DNA of 6,395 nt from Thermoproteus sp. UBA157 (GCA_002497345.1 DANS01000021.1:21597-27991), one strand, 5' to 3'. Shown: positions 1-6,355, counted from the first letter of the stretch. The notes: a model not told the origin generated them from the letters alone. Numbers and translations: made by a program.

Positions 1-171
1 GACTCGTGCCGGATCGCCCTCGGCACATCCTCGCCGGGCGCTTCTCGTGAAGCCTTATGACTAGCTCAAACAGATCCTGGCCGCCGAGAGGCCCTCGCGG
101 CTAATCCCCGCGGCCTCCTCGGAGATCGCCGCGGATCGCTCAAGCCTTTAATCCCCGCGCGCCCTCGCGTA
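1..171. other. GC-rich intergenic stretch, no supported gene
   Basis: All six frames were read here. The plus frames close at stops near 48-50, 58-60 and 62-64. The minus frames have no convincing start with a following open frame, although one minus frame stays open from about 108 off the left edge without a good start codon. Two short inverted repeats are visible: a 6-bp stem at 6-11/21-26 and a 5-bp stem at 96-100/108-112. These may be 3'-end structure after the TyrRS gene or simple GC-rich coincidence. No T-rich terminator tract for the TyrRS transcript is seen. Confidence 0.5.
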
Positions 172-1131
172 CTAACGCGAGATCTTCGAGAGCAAATCGA
201 CGAGCCCATCCGCAACCGCCTGCTTGAGCGCTTGCGGCTGGACGACGCCGTTCTTGTAATCCTCGGCGAGCAGCTTGGGGTCCTCGTACCGCCGTCCGCC
301 TATTTCGAGAGGTCCCCAGTAGGGCAGGAGCAGATAGGCGGCCAGCTCGTAGACGGGGTTGAACTCCGCCTCCCTAGGAGGGCAGTAGGCGGACCATATC
401 TTCTTGACCACCTCCTCGGGCGGATCCGTCACGTATATCGCAGAGCCGGGTCGGGACTTCGACATCTTGTAGATGGCCAGCACCTCGTCTACCTCCCTGC
501 TGGTGCCCTCCATCCTCCCGACGCCGCTGAGGGACGTTATTATGGGCGTGTGTATGGCGGCGGGCTTCTTGAGGCCCAGCCTCTCCGCTACGTCGCGCGC
601 CAACATGTGGGCCCTCCTCTGGTCGAGGCCTCCGAGCGCTACGTCGATATCTAGGTAGAAGATATCGGCGACTTGCATCGCCGGGTATAAAAGCTTGGAG
701 AAATCCAGCTCCACCTCCTCCTGCCTCCTCCCCATAATTGGTATGGCCCTCCTTATACGCGCCACGGACGTAGATTTAGCGACCTTCACGACGAGCTCCC
801 AATACCTCGGATCTGCGGCGAGCTCCCTCCCGTCCTTGAACTTGAACCTCCCCGATATCCTCCCGGCCAACTCCCTTATCTTGGCCGCGTGTTCCTCGAG
901 CGCCTCGAAATTGCCCTTATCGTTAATCCAGGCGTGCCACAAGGCCTCGAGGAGCGTCACCTCGAACCCAGCCTCTACGAGATCCTTGGCCTTGTAGAGC
1001 CAGACGAGCCAGCCCACGTGGATCGGCCAGACGGGCTCGTAGCCCACGTAGGCCCTTCCGCCCATTCGCGCCCTCACTTCCTCCTCGGTTATCACCTCGA
1101 CGGCGTTCTTGGCGATCAGCTCGAACCCCAT
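172..1131 (-). CDS. tyrS: Tyrosyl-tRNA synthetase, archaeal type
   Basis: Cytoplasmic class I aminoacyl-tRNA synthetase that activates tyrosine with ATP and charges tRNA-Tyr. The 319 residues match the compact archaeal/eukaryotic form (about 306 in Methanocaldococcus jannaschii). Seen in the sequence: the tyrosine-pocket start YVGYEP (28-33), the HIGH-class motif as HVGW (38-41), WHAWIN (65-70), the pocket segment with Tyr149, Gln153, Asp156 and Gln171 (M. jannaschii Tyr151/Gln155/Asp158/Gln173), and a canonical KMSKS (222-226), where M. jannaschii has KMSSS. The C-terminal part after about 240 is the anticodon-binding helical domain. Compared from memory with M. jannaschii, about 14 extra residues lie before KMSKS (about 204-221). 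The ATG start aligns well with the family N-terminus and leaves a leader of about 9 nt or less. It is divergent to DAHP synthase. TrpRS is unlikely because the tyrosine-pocket residues are intact. Confidence 0.95.
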   Translation of the reverse strand: MGFELIAKNAVEVITEEEVRARMGGRAYVGYEPVWPIHVGWLVWLYKAKDLVEAGFEVTLLEALWHAWINDKGNFEALEEHAAKIRELAGRISGRFKFKDGRELAADPRYWELVVKVAKSTSVARIRRAIPIMGRRQEEVELDFSKLLYPAMQVADIFYLDIDVALGGLDQRRAHMLARDVAERLGLKKPAAIHTPIITSLSGVGRMEGTSREVDEVLAIYKMSKSRPGSAIYVTDPPEEVVKKIWSAYCPPREAEFNPVYELAAYLLLPYWGPLEIGGRRYEDPKLLAEDYKNGVVQPQALKQAVADGLVDLLSKISR

Positions 1132-1160
1132 GTCGATAGCACTGGTTTATTAATTGAAGA

Positions 1161-1169
1161 CTTATATAG
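1161..1169. promoter_or_regulatory. Shared TATA element of the divergent tyrS / DAHP synthase promoters
   Basis: The 9-bp element cttatatag reads as a TATA box on both strands. On the plus strand its centre (about 1165) is 23 nt before the DAHP synthase ATG at 1188, the spacing expected for a leaderless archaeal mRNA, with a purine-rich BRE-like gaaga just upstream. On the minus strand the same element would start transcription near 1140, giving TyrRS a leader of about 9 nt without a Shine-Dalgarno. A second AT-rich patch at 1147-1157 is an alternative minus TATA but sits too close to the ATG. Spacing-based prediction only. Confidence 0.6.
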
Positions 1170-1187
1170 ATCGCCGAAATCCAGCGC

Positions 1188-2174
1188 ATGCTGTACGCCT
1201 TCAAGGACCGGGAGAGGGCAAAGGCCTTCAAGGAGGTCCTAGACGGAGAGGGCGCCCCCTCTTGGTATATAGAGGCTTGGGGCTACTATATAGTGGCCAC
1301 GCCGCCCGGCGTCAAGGCGAATCGGCCTTCGGGGGCTGACGTGGAGGTGGAGCTCAAGGGCGAGTACCAGCTCGTGTCCCGCGCGTGGAAGAAGGACCCC
1401 ACGCCCGTAAGGATAGGCGATAGGGAAATCGTCGAGGGCAAGGTGTTCGTAATAGCTGGGCCTTGCGCCGTGGAGAGCGAGGAGCAGATACTCGCAGCGG
1501 CTAAGGCCGTCAAGGAGATGGGGGCGCACGCCTTGAGGGGCGGGGCCTTCAAGCCGAGGACGTCGCCGTATACCTTCCAAGGGCTGGGCGAGGAGGGGCT
1601 CAAGCTCCTCGCCGAGGCCAGAGAGGCCACGGGCTTGCCCGTGGTCACCGAGGTCATGGACCCGCAAGATATAGGGCTGGTGGCCAAACACGCCGACGCG
1701 TTGCAGATAGGCGCTAGGAACATGCAGAACTTCTCGCTCCTCAAGAAGCTGGGCCGCGCCGGCAAGCCCGTCCTCCTCAAGCGCGGCTTCGGCAACACGG
1801 TGGACGAATGGCTTGCTGCGGCTGAATACGTGGTGCTACACGGCAACGATGGGGTCGTCCTCGTGGAGAGGGGGATCCGGACCTTCGACAGAACGCTCAG
1901 GTTCACGCTCGACGTAGGGGCAATAGCCTATGCCAAGCAGGCGACCCATCTGCCCGTGATAGGCGACCCCAGCCATCCCGCGGGCGACCGTCGCTTCGTG
2001 ATACCGCTGGCCTTGGCCATATTGGCCGCGGGGGCCGACGGGTTGATAGTGGAGGTCCACCCCCAGCCCGATAAGGCGCTGAGCGACGCCGCGCAGCAAC
2101 TGACGTTTTCCCAATTTGGCGAATTGATGGAGAAGGCGAGAGCCCTTGCGAGGGCTCTGGGGAAAAGCTTGTGA
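1188..2174 (+). CDS. aroF: 3-deoxy-7-phosphoheptulonate (DAHP) synthase, type I-beta
   Basis: Condenses phosphoenolpyruvate with erythrose 4-phosphate to DAHP, the first step of the shikimate pathway to Phe, Tyr and Trp; cytoplasmic. The 328 residues comprise an N-terminal ferredoxin-like/ACT-like segment (1 to about 57) and a TIM barrel. Visible motifs: GPCAVES (91-97) with metal ligand Cys93; RGGAFKPRTSP (117-127) with Arg117 and Lys122; QIGARN (173-178); LLKRGF (196-201) with Lys198; VERGIRTF (226-233) with Arg228; DPSH (260-263) with ligand His263; VEVHPQP (288-294) with ligand Glu289; and ligand Asp300. All four metal ligands of the Thermotoga maritima enzyme are therefore present. The N-terminal domain, the feedback-inhibition site in T. 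maritima, is about 9 residues shorter before the shared YxLVSR linker. The T. maritima CERGIR cysteine is Val226 here. ATG at 1188 is supported by TATA spacing; the transcript looks leaderless. KDO-8-P synthase is the alternative but is unlikely given the extra N-terminal domain and the KPRTSP signature. Confidence 0.95.
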   Translation: MLYAFKDRERAKAFKEVLDGEGAPSWYIEAWGYYIVATPPGVKANRPSGADVEVELKGEYQLVSRAWKKDPTPVRIGDREIVEGKVFVIAGPCAVESEEQILAAAKAVKEMGAHALRGGAFKPRTSPYTFQGLGEEGLKLLAEAREATGLPVVTEVMDPQDIGLVAKHADALQIGARNMQNFSLLKKLGRAGKPVLLKRGFGNTVDEWLAAAEYVVLHGNDGVVLVERGIRTFDRTLRFTLDVGAIAYAKQATHLPVIGDPSHPAGDRRFVIPLALAILAAGADGLIVEVHPQPDKALSDAAQQLTFSQFGELMEKARALARALGKSL

Positions 2175-3116
2175 TTACAGGATCCGGTCGGCCATCAGCT
2201 TGTAGAAGTCTATGACGGACTTCCCGTCCTTCTCGACGGGCTGAAGCGCCGGCGGGATCTTGGCGTAGTTGGGGTCGTACATGGCGATATACCTCTCCTC
2301 GAAGGTGGGCACCAGCTCGTTCTTGTAGAGCACGCCGAGCGCCAGCCTATCCGGCTCCAGTATCTTCTCGATGGCGCGCTTCTTCTTCTCGTAATCCTCC
2401 TTTTCGTCGTGCACCACGGGATCCCACGTCGGATCGTTGTCCAGCTTGTAGACCCTCTTCTCGTACCACTCCCTCGTCATTATGTTGTTGTAGGTGACGC
2501 ATGGGCTGAGGACTTGGACTATGGCGGAGCCCTTGTGCAGTATGGCCTCCTTGATCACCTTCGCGGTGTATTTTATGTCGTAGCTGTAGGACCTCGCTAA
2601 GAACGTGAAGCCGGACGCAAGAGCTACGAGCAATGGGTTGAGGTCGGCGTGCGGGTTGGGCTTACTCAAGGCCTTGGGTTGCATGCCCAGCGGGAGCGTC
2701 GGCCCGGCTTGGCCGCGCGTTAAGCCGTATACGGCGTTGTCCATCAATATCACGGTGAAGTCCACGTTTCTACGGCCTGCGCCCAAGATGTGGTTGCCTC
2801 CGATTGCGAACAAATCTCCGTCTCCGCCGACTACTATGACCTCCAGGTTGGGGTTGGCGAGCTTGAGGCCTATGGCAAACGGTATCGCCCTTCCGTGTAT
2901 GGTGTGGGCCGATACAGTCCTCACGTAGTGCGGCAATCTGCTACTGCAGCCTATTCCTGACACTAGGACGGTCCTCGTGGGGTCCATGTCGAGCTCGGCG
3001 AATACTTGCAACAACGCCTGCAATACGCCGAAGTGCCCGCAGCCTGGGCACCATTCGGGCGGCTTCGTCCACTTGTAGTCCTGCGGCGTCCTCTTTACCT
3101 TCACGACCGTCGTCAT
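2175..3116 (-). CDS. 2-oxoacid:ferredoxin oxidoreductase, beta subunit
   Basis: Catalytic thiamine-diphosphate subunit of an archaeal 2-oxoacid:ferredoxin oxidoreductase, which oxidatively decarboxylates 2-oxoacids with CoA to acyl-CoA, CO2 and reduced ferredoxin in the cytoplasm. I use the ATG at 3116 (313 residues). A GTG at 3125 would add three residues, but the ATG forms an ATGA overlap with the alpha stop, the usual coupled arrangement. Numbered from this ATG: WCPGCGH with Cys23 and Cys26, then Cys57 (GIGCSS) and Cys206 (SPCVTYN) give the four ligands of the single [4Fe-4S] cluster; GGDGD (97-101) through Asn108 and MDN (125-127) form the Mg-ThDP site; YGLTRGQ (130-136) follows. Length and motifs match the Sulfolobus beta subunit (about 305). 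There is no 8Fe ferredoxin-like delta domain, so an external ferredoxin should accept the electrons. Substrate (pyruvate, 2-oxoglutarate or broad) cannot be fixed from sequence alone. The TAA stop directly abuts the convergent DAHP synthase stop. Confidence 0.93.
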   Translation of the reverse strand: MTTVVKVKRTPQDYKWTKPPEWCPGCGHFGVLQALLQVFAELDMDPTRTVLVSGIGCSSRLPHYVRTVSAHTIHGRAIPFAIGLKLANPNLEVIVVGGDGDLFAIGGNHILGAGRRNVDFTVILMDNAVYGLTRGQAGPTLPLGMQPKALSKPNPHADLNPLLVALASGFTFLARSYSYDIKYTAKVIKEAILHKGSAIVQVLSPCVTYNNIMTREWYEKRVYKLDNDPTWDPVVHDEKEDYEKKKRAIEKILEPDRLALGVLYKNELVPTFEERYIAMYDPNYAKIPPALQPVEKDGKSVIDFYKLMADRIL

Positions 3117-5020
3117 AGGTCCCACTCGAGCACTATCCTCTTCTCGCCCCTCTCGAAGCGCTCATACGCCTCCAACACGTCGTCCATCGTTATGGGCCGG
3201 CCGTTGTACTTGACGGCCACGGCGTCTGCCGATATGCCTGTGTGCATCCTCACCAACATGGAGCTCTGCGCCGTGTAGTTGCCCTCTATGAACAACGTCC
3301 TCTTGCCTTGGAGGTAGCGCTTCACGAGATCGGCCGGGAACGGGTGCAGGAGCCTCAGCTGGAGGAACCCGACGCCCTTCAGCCTCTCGAGGGCCGAGAG
3401 TATCTGGAGCTTGGTGGTGCCCCAGGAGACTATGACCGCGTCAGCGTCCGGAGGCCCGTAGTATTTGACCTTGTCCTCCTCGGGTATCTCCTTGGATATG
3501 AGCTCCATCTTCCTCATGCGCTTCTCGTACATCTTCTCGACCATCTCCGCGTCTTCGTCCGGATCGCCCTCGGGGTCGTGCTCCAGCGAGACCACGTGGT
3601 ACACCGCCTTGGATACGCCGGGGAGGTATCTGATGGGCAAGCCGTCCTCCGTCAGCTCGTATCTATTGGCGTTCCTCTCCTCGGGGAATATCACCGGTCG
3701 CGGCCTCTCTATCTTGACCGAGTAGGGGTCGGGGATCGGCATGACGGCGAAGGTGTTGGAGAGGTCCTTGTCCACTAGGTGTATCACGGGAACTTGGTAC
3801 TTATCGGCCCAGTTGGCCGCCTTTATGGCGTCGTAGAAGGCCTCCTCGAGGTCCCCGCTCGCTATGACTATCTTGGGGAACTCGCCGTGGCCGATGAATA
3901 CGGAGTAGAGTAGATCGTGTTGGCCCGTCCTGGTGGCGAGGCCCGTGCTGGGCCCCGCCCTAGACCACAGCGTCAACACAACGCCCAGCTCGGCCATGCC
4001 CAACATAGATATCGTCTCCGCCATCAAGCTCATGCCGGGCCCCGACGTCGCGGTGGCGGCCCTGGCGCCGGCCATCGCGGCGCCCGCCGCGGCGGCTATG
4101 GCGGCCAGCTCGTCCTCGGTCTGGAGGACCACGGCGCCGACTCGCTCCATGGCCTTGAGCTCCTCAGCGACTGGGAGGACGGGGTAGGGCAATTTCCTCT
4201 CGGCGAACATGGGATCGTCGGTGGAGGGCGTAATGGGGTAAAACGATATGAACCTGACGCCGCCCATTATCTTGCCCACGCTTACGGCCTCGTTGCCGTT
4301 CCAGTAGATCCGCTTGACCTCGGGGGTCCTCGGCGTTAGGGTCTCCACGCGCTCGTTCACTAGCTTGGCTACCTCGGCCGCCACCATCTTGTTCTGCTCT
4401 ATGACCTCCTTCTTCCTGCCCAGAGCAAACGCGACCCCCCTCTCGACGTATTCCACAGGGAGGCCCAGGAGGGACGCCCCCATCGCCACCACCAAGGTGT
4501 TCACGAAGCGGGACAACATGACCGGCGACGTGACGCCTATTTTTCTGCCTATTTCCAGCAAGACCTTGTTGAAGGGCAAGCCCACCACCTTAACGCCTTG
4601 AGATTTTATGTACTCCACTGCGCTTTTGACAGTCGGCTCGAGCCCCTGCTTCTTGAAGAACTCGCCCAACCTCTCTTGGGCCGTCCTCGACATCATCATA
4701 AACGAGTCCAAGGTCTTGCCGTCCTCCTCGGTGTTGTAAACCGCGACGCCGCCTCGCTCGATGTGGAACATGTGCTCGAACACCGAGTGGCCGTCCATGA
4801 GGAGGGCCAACTTCACCTTGTTGCCTATTCCGCCGGGAGGCCACCTATCGCCTATCTTCCCCACGAAATAGCTGTGCCTCCCGCCCGCTATGTTGGACCA
4901 GAACTCCCTCCTGCCGTATACGTAGTACCCGGCGGAGCCCACCGCATATATCAGCATAATAGAGGCGGTCTCGACTCCTTTGCCTTGAGGTCCGCCGACC
5001 AAAAAGCTGATTTCTACCAT
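3113..5020 (-). CDS. 2-oxoacid:ferredoxin oxidoreductase, fused gamma-alpha subunit
   Basis: Larger subunit of the same enzyme, 635 residues, close to the Sulfolobus fused subunit (about 630). Residues 1 to about 190 are the gamma domain, starting with the glycine-rich GGPQGKGVETA (9-19). A charged linker follows (about 200-240), then the alpha pyrimidine-binding domain from about 243 with the hallmark YPITPSTD (261-268; Thr264 is the substrate-contacting threonine of this motif), the EDELAAIAAAAGAAMAGARA segment ending near 321, and TATSGPG (323-329). STGLATRT (358-365) contains Arg364, equivalent to the substrate-binding arginine in Sulfolobus; the usual STGLPTRT proline is Ala here. A charged stretch (about 480-518) precedes the C-terminal domain, which has VSWGTTK (531-537) and LLHPFP (557-562). 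The ATG at 5020 sits about 25 nt after a strong TATA box, implying a leaderless mRNA. The stop overlaps the beta ATG, so the subunits are co-transcribed and probably translationally coupled. A 2-oxoglutarate oxidoreductase KorA-like role is an equal alternative to pyruvate. Confidence 0.94.
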   Translation of the reverse strand: MVEISFLVGGPQGKGVETASIMLIYAVGSAGYYVYGRREFWSNIAGGRHSYFVGKIGDRWPPGGIGNKVKLALLMDGHSVFEHMFHIERGGVAVYNTEEDGKTLDSFMMMSRTAQERLGEFFKKQGLEPTVKSAVEYIKSQGVKVVGLPFNKVLLEIGRKIGVTSPVMLSRFVNTLVVAMGASLLGLPVEYVERGVAFALGRKKEVIEQNKMVAAEVAKLVNERVETLTPRTPEVKRIYWNGNEAVSVGKIMGGVRFISFYPITPSTDDPMFAERKLPYPVLPVAEELKAMERVGAVVLQTEDELAAIAAAAGAAMAGARAATATSGPGMSLMAETISMLGMAELGVVLTLWSRAGPSTGLATRTGQHDLLYSVFIGHGEFPKIVIASGDLEEAFYDAIKAANWADKYQVPVIHLVDKDLSNTFAVMPIPDPYSVKIERPRPVIFPEERNANRYELTEDGLPIRYLPGVSKAVYHVVSLEHDPEGDPDEDAEMVEKMYEKRMRKMELISKEIPEEDKVKYYGPPDADAVIVSWGTTKLQILSALERLKGVGFLQLRLLHPFPADLVKRYLQGKRTLFIEGNYTAQSSMLVRMHTGISADAVAVKYNGRPITMDDVLEAYERFERGEKRIVLEWDL

Positions 5021-5148
5021 TATAGTTTTTATAAATCTGCATATTTATATTTTCTCATTAATCTAAGTCCGCAGTATTTTCCACTTAAAAACAAGACATC
5101 AGCCGAATATAATAAATAATAATTTATAGAAATTAAATAATTTCATAG
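5021..5148. other. AT-rich intergenic spacer with imperfect direct repeat
   Basis: This 128-bp spacer is sharply more AT-rich than the flanking genes. It holds the oxidoreductase promoter at its left end and, further right, U-rich sequence on the minus transcript downstream of the 133-residue gene, including a T5 run (plus-strand aaaaa within 5085-5095) that may act as an intrinsic terminator. An imperfect repeat aataattt(c)atag occurs at 5118-5129 and 5136-5148, starts 18 bp apart. No coding frame in the spacer looks real. Confidence 0.5.
5041..5056 (-). promoter_or_regulatory. BRE/TATA promoter of the oxidoreductase operon
   Basis: On the minus strand this reads gagaaaatataaatat: a purine-rich BRE followed by a TATA box whose centre (about 5045) is 25 nt upstream of the alpha-subunit ATG at 5020. 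That spacing predicts a leaderless transcript. A second TATA-like patch at 5026-5036 is only about 11 nt from the ATG, too close to position a start at the annotated codon. Prediction from consensus and spacing. Confidence 0.65.
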
Positions 5149-5550
5149 TTATTGTATTACTCTTGGTTCTAGTTCGTAGTAAACAACGCCGTCGCATCTG
5201 AGGCGCTTGGCGCGGATCGCGTCGAGCTCCTCGCGATCTCCCTTAAACACGGCGAATATCTGCCCCAAGGAGCTCGGGCTCAGCCCCCTCAGCAGCTCCA
5301 GCTCCTCCACGTCGAAGACCTCGACTATAGAGGCCTCGAAGCCCAGCAACTCCGGAGCGAACTGCAAGCCGAACTTCAAGGCGTCGATCAGTCCGTCGAG
5401 GCCGAGCGCCCGCCTCACGAACACCCAGCCCCGCCTCTGCCTAAACGCGGGCACATCGGCGTAGACGTAGAGCACTCTGCCCAAGGCCGATACAGCCGGC
5501 TCCAAGTCGGAGGGGCTGAGGTATATCCTAAGCGCGTAGCTCCGTGACAT
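5149..5550 (-). CDS. Uncharacterised protein, 133 residues, coupled to MarC-like gene
   Basis: I do not recognise this family. It is a soluble-looking protein of alternating hydrophobic strands and amphipathic helices with no signal peptide or membrane segment. Notable parts are a strand-like start (SYALRIYLSP, 4-13), a possible beta segment LYVYADVP (27-34), a basic RQRRGWVFVRR (37-47), an acidic helix-like EVFDVEELELLRG (77-89), a single cysteine at 118, and a C-terminal VVYYELEP (122-129). Codon use is GC-rich like the neighbouring genes, and a coding frame of this length with an ordered pattern supports a real gene. The ATG at 5550 lies inside the end of the upstream MarC-like frame (23-nt overlap), with no clear Shine-Dalgarno, so translation probably depends on the upstream gene. 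Function unknown; it may act with the membrane protein, but only the overlap suggests that. Confidence 0.7.
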   Translation of the reverse strand: MSRSYALRIYLSPSDLEPAVSALGRVLYVYADVPAFRQRRGWVFVRRALGLDGLIDALKFGLQFAPELLGFEASIVEVFDVEELELLRGLSPSSLGQIFAVFKGDREELDAIRAKRLRCDGVVYYELEPRVIQ

Positions 5551-6121
5551 ATTGAGACACGCCGGAGAGTATCAGCTCCGTGCCCGTGGTGGCTATTATT
5601 AACGCCATGAACCTGCCGAGGGCCCTTGCCGGGATGGGGCCAAACGTCCTCACCAGCCTGGCGCCTGCGTAGAGCGTGGCGACCGAAAGAGCTGAGGCCG
5701 TCAACGCGCCTAACAGCGTGAGGAGAGGGCCATATATAGAGGAGTAGAGTATCAACGTGGTCATAGTGCCGGGCCCCACTATGAGCGGAGTCGCGAGGGG
5801 CACCACAGCCGCCTCCTCGAGCCTTCCTCCCAACGTAGTCGTGCTTCCGTGGACCAACGTGACTATAGACGTCGACAATATGATAACGCCGCCAGCTATT
5901 CTGAAGCCCACGAGGTCCACGTTCAGCGCAGAGAGGAGGGGGCCTCCCACGAGCGAGAACACAGCAGATAGGACCATGACGGTTATCGCCATAGCTCTCA
6001 AGGCCTTCCTGAACTCTTGAGGTTTATCCATGGCCATCTCGCCTACGAGGCCGAGCTTCCCCAGCGGGTTCTCTATCGCGTATATCTGCGCGACGATTCC
6101 GGCGAACTCGAGGGGAGTCAC
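5528..6121 (-). CDS. MarC-family integral membrane protein
   Basis: Member of the MarC (UPF0056) family: six-helix inner-membrane proteins of unknown, possibly transport, function; the name does not imply drug resistance. With the GTG start at 6121 it has 197 residues, the family's usual size. Visible features: first helix about 3-17 leading into NPLGKLGL (18-25), a charged cytoplasmic loop (about 28-43), helix about 44-66, the GFRIAGGVIILST segment (72-84), the family signature PLATPLIVGPGTMTTL (108-123), a helix pair about 130-155, and a final helix about 171-188 with GRFMALIIATTGTELILSG (169-187). An in-frame TTG at 6178 would add 19 residues (first MDLAKSIADARYF). I prefer 6121 because it leaves 17 residues before NPLG as is usual, and a T-rich TATA-like patch lies inside the longer version. 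The 3' end overlaps the 133-residue gene by 23 nt. Confident for family, moderate for start. Confidence 0.88.
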   Translation of the reverse strand: MTPLEFAGIVAQIYAIENPLGKLGLVGEMAMDKPQEFRKALRAMAITVMVLSAVFSLVGGPLLSALNVDLVGFRIAGGVIILSTSIVTLVHGSTTTLGGRLEEAAVVPLATPLIVGPGTMTTLILYSSIYGPLLTLLGALTASALSVATLYAGARLVRTFGPIPARALGRFMALIIATTGTELILSGVSQYVTELRA

Positions 6122-6134
6122 GTCGATTACTTCA

Positions 6135-6146
6135 TCTAAAAAATAT
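6135..6146 (-). promoter_or_regulatory. Possible TATA box for the MarC-like gene
   Basis: The minus strand reads atattttttaga, centred near 6141, about 20 nt before the GTG at 6121. This is slightly closer than the ideal 25 nt for a leaderless start, so support is partial. It lies within the coding frame if the TTG at 6178 is the true start. Confidence 0.35.
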
Positions 6147-6174
6147 CGCGCATCGGCGATCGATTTGGCGAGGT

Positions 6175-6185
6175 CCAAAAAAGCC
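6175..6185 (-). terminator. Possible T-rich intrinsic terminator
   Basis: On the minus strand this reads ggcttttttgg, a T6 run of the kind that ends archaeal transcripts. It lies about 20-30 nt after the TAG at 6203-6205 and before the MarC-like gene, so it would separate any minus-strand unit on the right from MarC. It would fall at the very start of the MarC frame if the TTG at 6178 were used. Confidence 0.3.
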
Positions 6186-6341
6186 GGTGTTAGGTTATGC
6201 CCCTAAGCACGACCGCATTTAGCGAGCGTGGGCGTGGAATTGCGCTTGGCGGCGTTTAGCTCAGACCACAGTTGCGGCGGGACGATCAACGGCAAACCTC
6301 TGAACGGCACCCTCGTGCATCGCTGCGGCGTGGCGCGTCTT

Positions 6342-6355
6342 GATTTATATAAATC
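6342..6355. promoter_or_regulatory. Perfectly palindromic TATA promoter element
   Basis: The sequence gatttatataaatc is a 14-bp perfect palindrome centred on a strong TATA core, so it can be read by TBP in either direction. On the minus strand transcription would start near 6322, two bases from an ATG at 6320 that opens only a 19-codon frame. On the plus strand it would start near 6373, with no ATG before the window ends. Tandem aaatct copies (6351-6356, 6357-6362) adjoin it. It could instead be the AT-rich part of a coding frame. Confidence 0.4.

Noticed and set aside
9..23. 15-bp match ccggatcgccctcgg shared with the region around 3559-3573
   Set aside because: The second copy encodes PEGDP in the alpha subunit. 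A single short GC-rich match without flanking similarity is best explained by chance and codon bias.
1..107. Minus frame open off the left edge, with an ATG at 28
   Set aside because: The frame has no good start codon before residues near the edge, no promoter at proper spacing, and too little sequence to judge.
1286..1906. 206-codon open frame antisense to DAHP synthase
   Set aside because: The DAHP synthase on the other strand has complete catalytic motifs. Long antisense frames are common in GC-rich DNA and this one shows no recognisable domain.
4688..4702. atgatgatg on the minus strand, resembling a C box of a C/D sRNA
   Set aside because: It encodes the Met-Met-Met run (108-110) of the oxidoreductase alpha subunit, and no suitable D or D' box follows at the right spacing.
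5061..5080. aagtccgc in the spacer, faintly like a conserved RNase P RNA segment
   Set aside because: Surrounding DNA is AT-rich with no pairing partners; a stable RNA in a hyperthermophile should be GC-rich.
4598..5119. 173-codon plus-strand frame over the alpha-subunit 5' end and the AT-rich spacer
   Set aside because: It is antisense to the well-supported gamma domain, and its C-terminal part simply reads through AT-rich intergenic DNA.
6251..6300. tRNA-like start, ggcgtttagctcaga
   Set aside because: The D-arm-like tagctcag is present, but there is no matching acceptor 3' strand, no GAGC to close the D stem, and no GTTCRANYC T-loop downstream.
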